A stretch of 64,000 nt of DNA from Ricordea florida (Eukaryota; Cnidaria; Anthozoa; Corallimorpharia; Ricordeidae): the NCBI GenBank assembly GCA_949710005.1, contig OX453275.1, positions 9,277,981-9,341,980 on the forward strand. The letters are read 5' to 3'. Both the position numbers and the translations under genes were made by a program. Below, piece after piece: positions 1 through 12,800 of the stretch; positions within the stretch are counted from its first letter, which is position 1, and each line of letters opens with the position of its first letter. Under the pieces are notes generated by a model, which worked only from the letters and a program-made list of their open reading frames with translations, had not been told where the DNA came from and ran no database searches.

Positions 1-479
1 CGTTGCTTTTATATTCCTTCTATAATGTCACTTGAGTGAGACCTCTCAGTTCTTAGTTAGTAGTGTCTGATATTCTGAAAAAGGTTTGAACCCAGGAGTC
101 TCAGTAGTTGTGTGTCGATCATCCGGTGGTGTAGATAGTTGTTATTAGTATTAGGAGAGCTGTTGCATAGATTGACTCATTTGTTCGACAGAATGTGCGT
201 AAGTCATAATGACAGTCACCTGAGTATCGAGTGGTCAGGTGGTGCTTTTCATGTCAGTTTTCAACGTTTTAATTAGCCGTGTGACATTTTGTTTCAGCGT
301 TGAGTATCAGCAATTTGTCTCATTGTTATGTTACTGTATTTTTTGAAAACCTTTTATCAATAGTGTCTTGAAGGCGTTTCACTTCATTGAAAACATGCCA
401 ATAACAAGTTTGGGGTGATAGAAACTTCAGATACAATCACTTTCGTTATTTATGATATACATATATATATTTTTTTCAG
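1..479. other. Upstream intron of the ILEI/EGF/sushi/CUB gene; no exon recognised
   Basis: AT-rich non-coding sequence ending in a pyrimidine-rich acceptor (TTTTTTCAG at about 471-479). The exon that follows starts in phase 1, so at least one more upstream exon exists, presumably with the start codon and signal peptide. I see no convincing coding exon or promoter here. Confidence 0.6.
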
Positions 480-2634
480 TTTCCTTTCTAAACATCTATA
501 TCAGAAGCGAGGGCTGCGATGATCCAACTGTTGCTGCGGGTACATGTGGAGTAGGCTACATAAAGGTCAATGGACAAGAATATTCACTTCAGTCCAGGGG
601 ACATAACGTTGTGATCCTTGACGCTACAACTGGTAATTCATCATCTTTTATTAGAATCCTTAAATAGGTTTAGATACACAAACTACACATAAATAGCTGA
701 GCTGGTCTAGGCGTGTAGTTTGGAGACAAACTACATCACAAACCACATTACGTTACATTACAAACTACGTTATGCTACAGCTCAAACTACATTACGTTAG
801 AAATGACAAACAATAGCGACTTCACATAACAAATTTTAAGTTTGAAACACTGTATATATGGCTGTTTTGCGCATGACAGGGTTAGCCGTTGTAAATGATG
901 GCACAGTATTTAGAGTACTGTTAAAGTGAATATCTTGTCTTACAATAATAGCACTCTATGTAGAGAAAATTTACTGAAAATGATATCTAGCCTGGAAAAT
1001 ACTGCATTGCTTTCCATTCAAAACATTTCCCAATTTCTGATTGGCTCAATAATCTAATTCTTCGTTCATTATAGCCAGCAAACTTTTTAGGTGCGATAAA
1101 AGAAAAAAATATCAGGAGATTGACGTTATCCAAACATACGTAGCTTAAGCGCGAAGAAAACCTGACAACGGGTGAATTTTAAAATAGGAAATTGCTGAAT
1201 TATGTAGCAAAAATAAATAAACACACAGAAAACTATTAAAGAAAGTCGCTAGAAGTTTAGTCATATCTCTGACAAATGATCAAGTGTGACAGTGGCGGAT
1301 GAGAATTGTTAGGGAATGAAAAGTAATTTATTGTAGCAAAGCGCACGATCCCACGACGTTTTTAATAAATGTGAGGAAATCGGTCCCATTTGATTTCCAA
1401 AGGAGTTTCCAAATATGCGTTATTGCCCAAGTTCGAGGTAAACACGACTCTACATTGGCCAAGTTCCGCAAGAACGAGGCCAGTATCCATCCATCTCGAA
1501 CGAGCAAGCATATTGGATGAAGGGTATATTTCATGGCCATTTTGTTTTGCTTTGCTTCGCGGGACAACGCAGGCAATCCCAAACGAGTAAGATAAGCCAA
1601 ACTGGAGGAACCATCCTTGTAACCTAAGTAAGTCATTCGACCCCAAGAAAATAAACATGGCAGTTTTTCAGAGTTTGCCTTCTTTTCGTCAGCTTCCTCT
1701 CAGGATAGTATAATCTACTTTCTCAAGTCTTGATAACCATTATGTTTTTGTTGCAATTATTCACCAACGCAGCTCTAGTTCCGTTTAAAGGTTGTCCCTG
1801 TAAAATACTAATTTGGAACATTATTGTTTTGCGATTCCACTTTTCATTGAGCTATGCGCAAAGTTCCTCACATTACCGATAGCCGCCGTTCTCCTAACTA
1901 TGACGTTGTACCCATTTCAGGATCCGTTCTTGATTCAAGAGGATTTGACACGTTCGCCGTTCCAGCAGCCGGGGATGAACTCAAAGACTACCTCAACGCC
2001 ATAACTGGAAAGTAAGGAAGTAAATATTTGCCGCAAGCTACATTTCCCTCCAGCTTTAAGAATCAATATGTCTCCTCGAAGCACCAAAAAAGAAGCATGT
2101 TCATGTCTTTGTTCAGTTTGAACATCAACGTTGAAATTTAAGTATTAAAGTGGTTCTCTTCATTTCAGTACCATTATTGACCTTGGGTTATAAATACTTG
2201 CTAAAAATTCTTGCTTAGAATTCTTCTTTTTCTTTTTCAAAATTCGGGTTACTATTTTTAGAGCTCTTTGTTTGCAAGTTTTATACCTCTTTTTTTCTCT
2301 TTCTGAGGGGCTAAAATATCACCCCAAATCAAAGGTTTTGATAAGAGAAGGCGGATTACTGCTAAATGTATGGTTTCACTTGGTTTTGATTCCAGCAAAA
2401 TCGTGTTGATCGCCATACGTGACGACGGTTCAACATATACATCGACAGCCTTAGACGCTCTGAGGAGACTGGGTGCGACGGACCCCATTTTGGTGGCGTT
2501 TCGAGCTTCATATGCTCTCGTGGGCTACGCTGGATCAACAAAACCACACTGGATAACACAGGAACAGAATGAAAGATATCAGGGTCCTAGCCTAATCCGT
2601 ATAAGAATTCCTCTTTCACAAAGCCAAGAACCAC
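480..2634 (+). CDS. ILEI/PANDER (FAM3-type) domain 1, exons 1-3
   Basis: Exons 480-632, 1921-2011 and 2396-2634 join in frame (483 nt, 161 residues). The product opens with RSEGCDDP and [11 protein letters not shown]. It then shows the family signatures [27 protein letters not shown] and ALRRLGA, followed by a [12 protein letters not shown] stretch. These match the FAM3/ILEI fold: an extended sheet with conserved cysteines near the start. The exon lengths and phases (1, then 2, then 1) are mirrored by the second copy downstream, including a 91-base middle exon in both. The first exon starts after the acceptor at 478-479; the last ends at a GTGAGA donor. Function is inferred from the fold only: FAM3 proteins are cytokine-like, and the same fold in other proteins is linked to glycan binding. 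Confidence 0.88.
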
Positions 2635-5600
2635 GTGAGAGAATGCTCTTTAGGAAATGTGCAATAATTATCAGGAGAGGGGTGGGGCTAAAAAAGAGGC
2701 TCGCAAGGAGAAATATTACACATTACACCTCCTCTCTACAAAGGCAAATAAGCTCTGACCCCCCTCAAAATCTCCCATCATTTACGACGACCCTCTTCCA
2801 TAACCGCCACCTACAAATATAATAGATATACTTGAATTCTTTACTTGCTTTGCACTGTAACGCATTCGACATTAGTGTCTGGGAAATATCTTTGGTATTT
2901 AAATCTTAAAGTCAGTTTTTAAGTTGCACCCGCCCCCCCCCCCCCACACACACACACACACACACTTTACTTCCCCCTCCCAAGACTGTGAGTTTATATT
3001 GTGCCTCCGCTTTTGTTTTACTGCACCCCCCTGATAGTTATTGCACAGTCCGTTATTGTGTCGTATTACATTCAGGAAAGTTCTTCACTTCTCATTGGTC
3101 AAAGACAATAGCATTAATGCCAAACTGGAGACCTTTTTTATTGATTTTAGCAAGATTACGAGTTTCTGTCAGGGCAGTGGTACGCACGCCTTAACTAGAG
3201 TAATTTTCGCGGACAAACGTCACAGCCGCCGTCACTATGCTTTGTCCTATGCCCTATGTCTGCTCCTATACTAAGACTAATCGACTTTGGAATTAACTCT
3301 CTGAGACTATTACCTTTCCATTAAATTTCACACAGCTTAAAACCTTTCCACTCTCTGATTTTGTCCTCCCATCTCTTTTTCTATCTGTCCGTTCATCTTC
3401 CTCCTCGAGTTGTGCCGTGCAAGAAAGTCTCTGTAAGTGTAGAAGCTTGCTTGCGTACATTGGACAGCCCAGGGCCCCACTGAAAACCGCATAGACGAGT
3501 GGGCTCCCTGAATAAACATTATTATTGTTATTATTATTATTACTATAATTAACTCCCGTTGATACTCAATTAGCCTTAAATCAACCTACATACCATCATA
3601 TCTACATGATTTTGCCCTCGCAATCATAAGAATCGCTCGATTTTTTTAATTTGATAACAGCTAATGAAATTCGTGCTAACATGAATGCCTTTTTTATGCC
3701 GCATTCTCGTCTAGCTTTGTCATTGAATGCTGAAATACGCAGTGAGGGGTGTGAAGATCCCAACAAAATAATCGGTGGCTGTGGCACTGCGATCATCAAA
3801 GTAAATGGTGTTGATTACTCGTATCAGATAAGAGGCTTCAACGTTGCTACGTTTAGTGAGGAAGGTAAATCTTAATTTAGTTTGTTCTTACGATTTAATT
3901 TAACAAACAACTGACGCTGGCTACTGTGTCACCTTTATCAGAGGCAATATATGTGTGCGTTTTTGACCAAGCGTGAGGTCAATATGGCTGCATATTTCTT
4001 CAAGTTCTTTTTTGCATTTTGTATTTACAGAGACGCAGTTGAGGGCAATACAAATGCAAAAATGAAAAACGTGGAAGGTATTTCTAGGTGTCTTTGTCCG
4101 CCTCGCTGACTCCCACCTTCATATATAGATTCACTGCCAAACCAGAAAAACTGTTTTTAAAGAAAAGTTAACACGGATGTATTACCCAGCGGGGTAACTG
4201 GGAATAAGGCTGACACGAGTAAAGAAAACAAAATTAAAAGCCAAACAAGCATACGCAAGTAGAGATTTCTTCAAGTTTCTCCTCTTGTTTGTAGGGTTTT
4301 TCTTGGAGAGCCGAGGATTTGACACGCATGGACTTGAAGTATCTGGGAGGAGTCTGGGGAACTACTTGGATAGTTTGACGAATAGGTGAGGTGGACACTA
4401 GTTCTTAGTTTTTGACAACTTTTTATTAGATGAGTGTGATGAGGAGAAAAACAGATGCGCATTTGACTAGGGACAAGAGGGTCAGAACTAGTAATTGGCT
4501 ACTCGTAGGTTCGAACTGTCGGTTACAACTGGGTTGTGTGGCAACCAGTGTAAAATTTCTTTCGATTCCTAGGTCAGAAATTAAAAAACTGTGCAATACG
4601 ATCTGGACTGTTCCTATCCTGCCAAGTATTGTCTTTGTCTCTTAAGGGTTCTGTGTAGCAGCCCATCAATTGCTCCTAGCTCTGTGCCAATCTTTGGATG
4701 TATTCAGGGGGTGGGTGAAAAGCGTACATTTTGCCTTTGGGACTCAAGACTTAAGAACTAAAATGTGATGTTGCCGGCTTCGTCTGGGCAATACCAGAGC
4801 CTCAGAGCAAATGCGTCATTGCGAAAATAGGAAGGCAACCCAGTTCAAGCTCGCAGAGCGTTTAGTTGCTCAAGGAATTTTGTGGAATTTATTGATCGGT
4901 TACTAACTATGTCGATAAATTTTGCGTACTTTTTTCTTTCTTTAGTGAAATCGTCCTTGTTGCGATCCAAGATGAAGGAAAAGTGCATGCATCAGCGGCA
5001 TTGAATGCTCTGTACAGGATAGGAGCTTCGCATCCTCTTGTGCTGGATTACCGCGGATCGTTTGCATTGGCAGGGCACGCGGGCTCTTATCTACCTAAAT
5101 GGGTCGATCAGAAGCAAAACAACAGAGGCCAGGGGCCAAGCATACTGACCGTCACAATAGATTCATGTCAAACTCCTGGTAACTACATTGTCCTTATAGA
5201 GTTAAGATAATGTCATCATTACTTTCCTTGAACACGTGTGAGCAGGGGAAAGAAAAGGGAGTGACTTTTGGTATAACGTCTGAAAGTGTTTCAAGATCCC
5301 AGTTCAATCCTTAACATATTTAACTCAACATGTTAAGTCGATTAATCAAACGGCATTTAGACCGAACTTAACAAAGTCAATGTCTAAATTAAATTTTGTC
5401 TGCTTTTGTCACTGGAACATGCAGTGAATACCTGCTCACTCAAAATAGTTGAGTTTCATCGCATTAATAGCTAATTGGTCAGTTTTAATCCCTTCCAATT
5501 TTACTTTAACGTGGATTTAGTTGGACACCATTTAATAGACGGTCCATTGCTTTTCACTACTCACTGGTATTCACTCTTCGTCATATTGGTGTAGAGAATT

Positions 5601-8600
5601 CGTGATACGTTGCCCCAGGGTTCAATTTTAAAAAGGTTTAGAAACATATGTAATGTACAATGGTAGGTTTTGTTTGGAAACAATAGTGTGCCAACACTTG
5701 TTAATTAGAGTTGTAAAAGTTTCATGAAATTGACTCCAGGGGTAAATTTAATAAAAAAAATTTACTGACTTGTAAACTATTAGACGGACCATAGTATTTA
5801 CAATCGCAGAGGAAAAAGAGTTTAACAAGTTACAAATCTCCGACTTGTAATTACAGGTGTAGCGCTACACGTATAAGAGATGGTAATTATCAAATTTAAT
5901 CAAACTTTTACAAGAGTCCTGACTCGGGATACACGTATAAATTACAATGTAGAAAATACTTTTATTGAATCCTTGTATTTGCGAGTCGGACTTTACACGT
6001 GGAAATTACATATAAAAACTACAAGTGTAATTTCTTTATTAGATTGACCCCAGGTTAATATTTTTCCCTACTCTTACAGCTAGCATGAATGCTTTCATAC
6101 AAATTTGTTTCATATAAGAGGTATAATAAACTTTCCCAGGAAAGAAAGGAAACGACATTTTGTAACGGGTGCGAAAATAACGGATTTACATGTATTATTA
6201 CCTTAATCACCTCGGCATTAACCGCTATGATTCATATCATTTCAGCTCCATCGATACGAAAACGCAGGGCAGTTCCAGGTAAAAGCAATTCCGCTAACAG
6301 TTTTTTCTGTCTAACATCAGTTGAGACATGGTTTTGATTCTACCTTGGTTTAACATACGGAATGTAACTACCGGGACCCTCCCCCATTCCCCCTCCCCAC
6401 TCCCCCCCCCCCCCTCCAAAATCACAACATCACATACATGACGACAAGAAAATCAACTGCGAATGTTACATTTCTGGTCTTAAAACGTTTTTCTGCGTAA
6501 AATGCGCATATTACTTCTGTTACTAAAATAGAACTGGCATACTTACTGTTTGTTGTGTGCCATCATTCGACTCTGAAACGGAATAGGATTGCCGATGTCA
6601 AGTTATAGCCAAAAACAGTGCTTAGATCTGAGTTGCAAACACCATAGAAATATTTAAGGATAACTAGTTAAAAGAATTTTACATTATTTCTGTTCAAGAA
6701 TACTTAAAACGTAGAAATATGAATGAGGAGATACTCACGTTCTTCAAAGAAGGTCAAACAGCACACTTTCACGTCGCCGACGTGGTCGCTACGGCAAGCT
6801 TGTGAGCAAAGGCGTGCGCAAAGTAACACAAAAGATGGACCCACTTCCGGACCAAGTCGCCGTCGCCCCGAAAACGTCCAATGCTTACGTTCCCTTTTGA
6901 TGGAGCGTGGACGCTATTGATACGCCGAGCTTTCAAGCAACGTCGTTTGATAGTATCCGCGACTGGTGGTGTTGATTCATGATTTATCCCACCCAATAGT
7001 ATGGATCGTCCCCCAAGGCAGAGTTTTCTTTCTTTGTTTTGTTTTGTTTTTTTTTTTTTTGAAAGAAACAATTTCTTTTGGTGTTCTCTTAACCAGGGTA
7101 CGAAAGTCTAGTCTGCCCGATGTATTTCTGATTGCAATCGTTGCCAGTAATATTCAATATCTTAAACTAGCGTATGCAGCTTCAAACTATGTCTGACCGT
7201 CCACGTGGCTTCAACGTTCACATTTCTCTTATCATCAGTTGTTGATGAATTTGTCAGTGAAAAATGTGGTCAGCACAAAATAACATCACTAACCTCTCTA
7301 ATTCATTTCATTTCAGCTCCACCTGTGCGAAAACGAAGGGCAGTTTCAGGTACAAATTAAACTTTAAGACTTTGACAAACAGGTCTTGTTGATTTGAACA
7401 TGGAGATAGGCCTTTTCTTGATTTTACGTTGTTTCAGGTGTGAACGAATGCATTAGCATTCCGTGTCAAAGTGGCGGAAAATGTGTGGACCTGTTCTTCG
7501 GTTATAGGTGTGACTGTTTGGAAGGGTTCCAAGGAGCAAATTGTGAGCAAGGTGAGAAAAAGAAAAAGTACATCTTAAGTTTTGAAAAGTTCTTTCGCGC
7601 GTAATTCCGTTCTCGAATTTACACCATATTCCACCCATAGAATCGTTTTAGTATTCTGCGTTTAACTTGTTCCTAAAATTTTCTAACTTTAATGGAGAAT
7701 CATATTGCAAGTATGGGGATTCCATGTGTCTAAAACACAGGACCTTGCTAACGGTCATGGGGAACTTTGGTGGCTTTTAAACTTCTAACTCGGAGCTTTC
7801 ACTCTCCATTCTCCATTTGCATCTACTCTGTTACTATTACTATATCTCTTATCTATATCTATTGTTTTCGTATCACTCAACTGGTCGGACAGAAAAAGCA
7901 ATAATAAAGTTAGCAAATCCAAGTCGAAGAAAGATTTATTTGGGAATAAAACAAAAGAAAGCGCCACGAATTTCGCTACTCGAGGACTATTACTAATAGT
8001 CCTCTAGTAGCGTAGCCAATCAGATTGCGGCATTTGCATTAGCCCACTAGTTGGGTGATACTAAATACTATTATCTCACTACAGACATGTAACATTTTAT
8101 TATTTCTTTCACTTACGTTAGCTGCACCATGTAAAGATCCGGGAACTCTACTAAATGGTGTAACATCTCCAGTGATTGCTAACTACGCGCATGGCAGTAC
8201 TATCACTCACACCTGTAACGCGGGCTTCTCTCTACAAGGATCTGCATCCCGGACTTGTAGCTTTGGCAAGTGGAGCGGGACCAGGGCTCAGTGTACAGGT
8301 ATACGTACAGGTTGTGTCTCATCAAAGTCGTAACTCGTTACCTGACTGGCTTAATTCAAGCCAATAGCAGCTCACAAAAGCCTCGTAGTATCTGACCGAA
8401 CCCATCTTTGTAGCACAAAAGAGTGGGTTGAACAAACGAGTTACTGAGTTGAACCACCGTGCGATAAAATGGAAGTTGACGTTTCGAGTAGTAGCCCTTT
8501 CTCATATACAGCGCTCTGAGATGGAAGATTACCAAGTCCTTTAAGGGACGGCTTATGGAACACGTTCTTCGACTCGCTGTTGAAATCCCCACACAGTGGC

Positions 8601-9789
8601 GAACAGGCTTCAATACGGAAATTTCGTGAAGTATTTGAAAGCATTTAGTACAACGTACATTTATCGACCCGGTTGATAAAGCGATTTTTTGTGTTTCAAT
8701 ATTAGACCGACGCAGCATCAGTTTTTAAATTGGAAACTAACTATTTTATACCCCTTCTTTTGTTAGAGCGTTTATTTCCTTTTTGTTTGTTGATTTATTC
8801 TCTCCTAAACGTTCCTTTTGTCTGTACCTCTATCACTAGCAGCTAGGGACATGGCTTGTTTTGTTTCTTTAACTCTTTATTCTTTGGGTTGAAATAAAAT
8901 AAAATGTTGACGAGAAAAAAAAAACACCTCGGGTATCTCAAAGTTTTATGACGCAATTTTTCGTTGTGTTAACTCGTTGACTCTTGTTATTGGCTGCAGC
9001 AAGGTGAACGTTATAAACTATCTTTGGTGAAATTTGACGTCACTCAACACATGGAGAAATCTAACTTCTCTCATTTTTGTTCTGCCGTAGATGTGGATGA
9101 GTGTGTCGCCGGTCAATGTGACCAGCAGTGTGTTAACACCATTGGCGGCTTCATCTGTTCCTGTAACCCAGGCTACACGCTAAAAAACGACGGAGGAACT
9201 TGCGAAGGTAATTAGATCGTGTTCAATATTTTCATCATTCTGTTAGTGAGACCTTTAGTTTTCAGAGGAGAAACGTAAAAGAAATACAGGAGGAATGCTT
9301 GCTTTGGAGGAAGACGCTGTAAATGATGTAAGGTGTAAGCCTTCGATTCCAAGTTTTAACACGTAAGCGTTCGCCTAGCAATTCACTCCCAGATCGAACG
9401 TTAGGCAAAGGTGGAACATGGCATCGTCATTTAAAATTCTGTGGAGAAATAGAGGTTAAAATAATGAAACCCTAAGAAGCTTAAAGACCGAATGCGTACA
9501 CTATCTATACATCAATATACTATATATATATATATACGTGTAAAAGTTGGTTATTCGTAAAACAGTGCTCAATACGTGAACGTAGGGCGAAGTAGTTGTT
9601 GCGGGAGAAAAACACACACAAAAAAACTACAGGTTTATCCCTACAAGCCTGTTTCGTGGTTGCCCACTCGTCAGGGGATTTGGTAGCGATGGTAAAGGAC
9701 ATTCCTACCAAATCCCCTGACGAGTGGGCAACCACGAAACAGGCTTGTAGGGATAAACCTGTAGTTTGTTTGTGTGTGTTTTTCTCCCG

Positions 9790-9830
<41 letters not shown>

Positions 9831-12800
9831 GTATAAATACTCACGTGGTTAATAATATACAAAATCGCGGGCTCTGATTGGTTCGCTCTCTCGGATTATC
9901 AGCCGATAATCACCTTGACGAACAAAATGGCTGCCAGTCGTTCGCGCGCTTTTGATGAAATAAAATGTTTTCGTGTTGTACAATACTTTTTCTTTTCTTT
10001 TTTTGAAATAACCACCTGTGTATTTATACTAAAACAGTTATTCGCCTTAGGTTCAGTGATTATCGTTGAATTTTCACCTCGACTTCCTTTCGGTGAATAT
10101 TTACTTATAATCACGTCGCTTTCGGCGAATAATTGTTAAATAAAACTGAGTCTTCACCGCCATGGCCTTACTGATAAATAGCCAACAATATCTGTGTCTA
10201 AAAGACGAATGACAACGTCGGACAGAGACATGAATACTGATACTTCCTGACGATACGCAACTCACTTAACTCTGATGAGGACTTTCGTCGGGTTGTCAAA
10301 ACGTCAGTCAACGTCAAGACTTCTTTTCAGAACTACCTTACACCCTGACGATCGAGCCCAACAAACAACAGCTAACACTATATGCATGTTACAAAACTGT
10401 TATTAGTTGTGCCTAAAAGGTAAACCACTTTCTATTTTCAGATGTGGATGAATGTTCATTAGGACTGTGTAGTCACAGTTGTCATAATTCTGTGGGGTCA
10501 TTCCGTTGTGCCTGCCCCGCGGGAATGGAACTCGCTCCTGGATCACGAACTTGCAAAGGCTAGTTATTTTGTAAACTGTAATGCAGTAGTAATAATCATG
10601 CTGATCTCAAATTACGATCATATAATCAAAGGCTATGGAATAAAGTCGAGGTTCAGGGGAAAAAAGTCGAATTCTCCACTCTTGTTCCATTTTGTTCCCC
10701 TCAAACGCGATGTCTTAGTTTTGCCTGAGATCACTGGAGTGATTGGAGTATTGGAGTTTCATTAACCACGCGTAGACGAGAGCGCGGGCATTTGAACTCG
10801 CGTCCTTCACACGTTGGCCTACCCTTTCTTAGATTCACCATCGTTTGAGAGTATAAATGAACCTATATCACAGGCAAGCTGTTTCACGATGACTTTTCCC
10901 TAGAAGCTCGATATGGGCGTTATCGAGCAAGCATAAGGATAAGATGGCCACAAATTGGACCAGTTCTTTTTTCCCAAAATACTATTACAGATGCAGTATA
11001 AAACAATGATATTTAGGGTTTCATGTCTGTTCTTTTTTTTTTCTAGACAAAGACGAGTGTACACTGAACAATGGTGGCTGTGAACACGTTTGCGCAAACA
11101 CATACTTGAGCTACAGGTGTCACTGTCATGGGGGATACACTCTGAATTCTGACGGCAAAAGCTGCAATGGTACAGTGTGCATAAATACTGGCATCATAAC
11201 ATTGTATAAGTATGTAAGCAACATAAACAGTTGCGAAGGTATGCATGACCTGAAAAAATTCATGACCTTGCGTTACTGGTGCCTCAAGGTCATGGGTTTG
11301 AATCCGGTTCAAGCCTGCGTTTTTCCAGGTCTTATCTTCGCGACTGCTTACGTTGAGTACATAGCTGCGATAATCTTTCACTTATTAAATCTCTCACCCG
11401 CAGTCCACATATGTAACATTTTCTTATTGTATCACTCAGTTAGTACGCGCGCTGTGATTGGTTAATTTAGCGGACCCAGGAGCCCAATACCCGGAGCATG
11501 CAACTCCCATACTAGACCTGTGAAACGGCGTTTTCACAAGTAAGGTTATTTTTAGGTCGTCTCTCCCAGGAATTGGTTTGGGAGAGCCAATCACCAGCTA
11601 CTGCATGATTGATATGTAGCATGATAACACCTGTAGCGACAACGAACATAGCCGACATACACGAGTCTTCATCGGAGTGTTCGGACAGCATTTCTGACGA
11701 TAGTCAAGGTATTTACACAGAGAGTAGTAGCTCCGATGAGATAACTGAGACAGCGGAAACAACTCTTTTTCGCGGGAAAAGCCGCTCTAAAATTAACCTT
11801 ACTTGTGAAAACGCCGTTGTATGAACCTATAGCAGTTGCACGCTCCGGGTAATGGGCTCCTGGCGACCATAAAAGTTTGTTTCGGTTGCCAAAATGTATC
11901 CAGAGATATATATATATATATATTAAATGTCATACAAACCTCGTTTTCTCAGTCCGCATTGTAAGTTACGGATCCTCGTTTTTTTCGCTCAGATTTATGG
12001 CCCGCGCGCTTTGCACTTGGGCCATAAATCCGAGCGGAAAAAACTCGGTATCTATACTCACATTCACATTGTATAAGTAGTTCTGGATTCATAAAGTTAA
12101 CTGAGCCGCGTGGTTTTGTTTGCACCTTATTTTGACAATGTTTTAGAACAGTGTATCGTCGATAAAAGAATGGTACATAAAAATACTGGATTGAATTCAT
12201 TTTTCAATAACTACCGTGCATCCCATTTCAGTGATGTCCGAGAAAAGGGCGCATAGATTTCCTGCCTCTGTCCTTTTACTTGTTACCTAATCGATCATGC
12301 CAATAAACAGGCAATAATGCAGCTGTAAATTACGTTTTTACGGCCTAGGCCAATATGCTTTACTTGTCTGTGCCTAATGTTAGACTGGGTCAGGGATTAT
12401 TGAAGGCAAATTTCAAATCTCAAATGGTCATTTCAGCTGAAAATTACTTTTGTTAGCTTCGAGCTTAAAAGGCACTACCAGTAACGTAATTCTCAGTTAT
12501 GGTTTAACTCAGTTGTGTTGAGCTCGCTGTCTTTCAAAAAAGCTTGTTTTTTGCTCAATTGCTTCATCACACACTGGAATGGTAAAGTTCTGACTTGACG
12601 CATCTTCCAAAGAGCGGGTAACACAAGTAGTAAGGAGTCTTGGTTGATGTGCACTTACATTCTTCTTAATTCTGATTTGCCCTTTTTCCAGAAAATAGCT
12701 GTCCATCTATCTCTAGTCCCGCAAATGGCGACATGACAATAAATGGTGGCTTTGTCCTGGGCAATATAGCCAGTTTCAAATGTCATGCTGGCTTCCAGCT

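Noticed and set aside
1328..1658. Two overlapping minus-strand open frames of about 100 codons
   Set aside because: They fall in dispersed repeat family A, overlap each other in different frames and lie in an intron of the ILEI gene; no domain similarity.
2641..2822. Continuation of the ILEI exon reading frame beyond 2634
   Set aside because: The frame stays open by chance, but the sequence loses similarity after QSQEP; a good GTGAGA donor at 2635 in phase 1 matches the layout of the second ILEI copy.
8356..8718. A 120-codon minus-strand open frame
   Set aside because: Lies in a repeat related to the other AACGTCA elements, and no protein family is recognised.
11609..11824. Acidic 71-codon frame as a host gene
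   Set aside because: Enclosed by the terminal inverted repeats of a mobile element; treated as element-derived.
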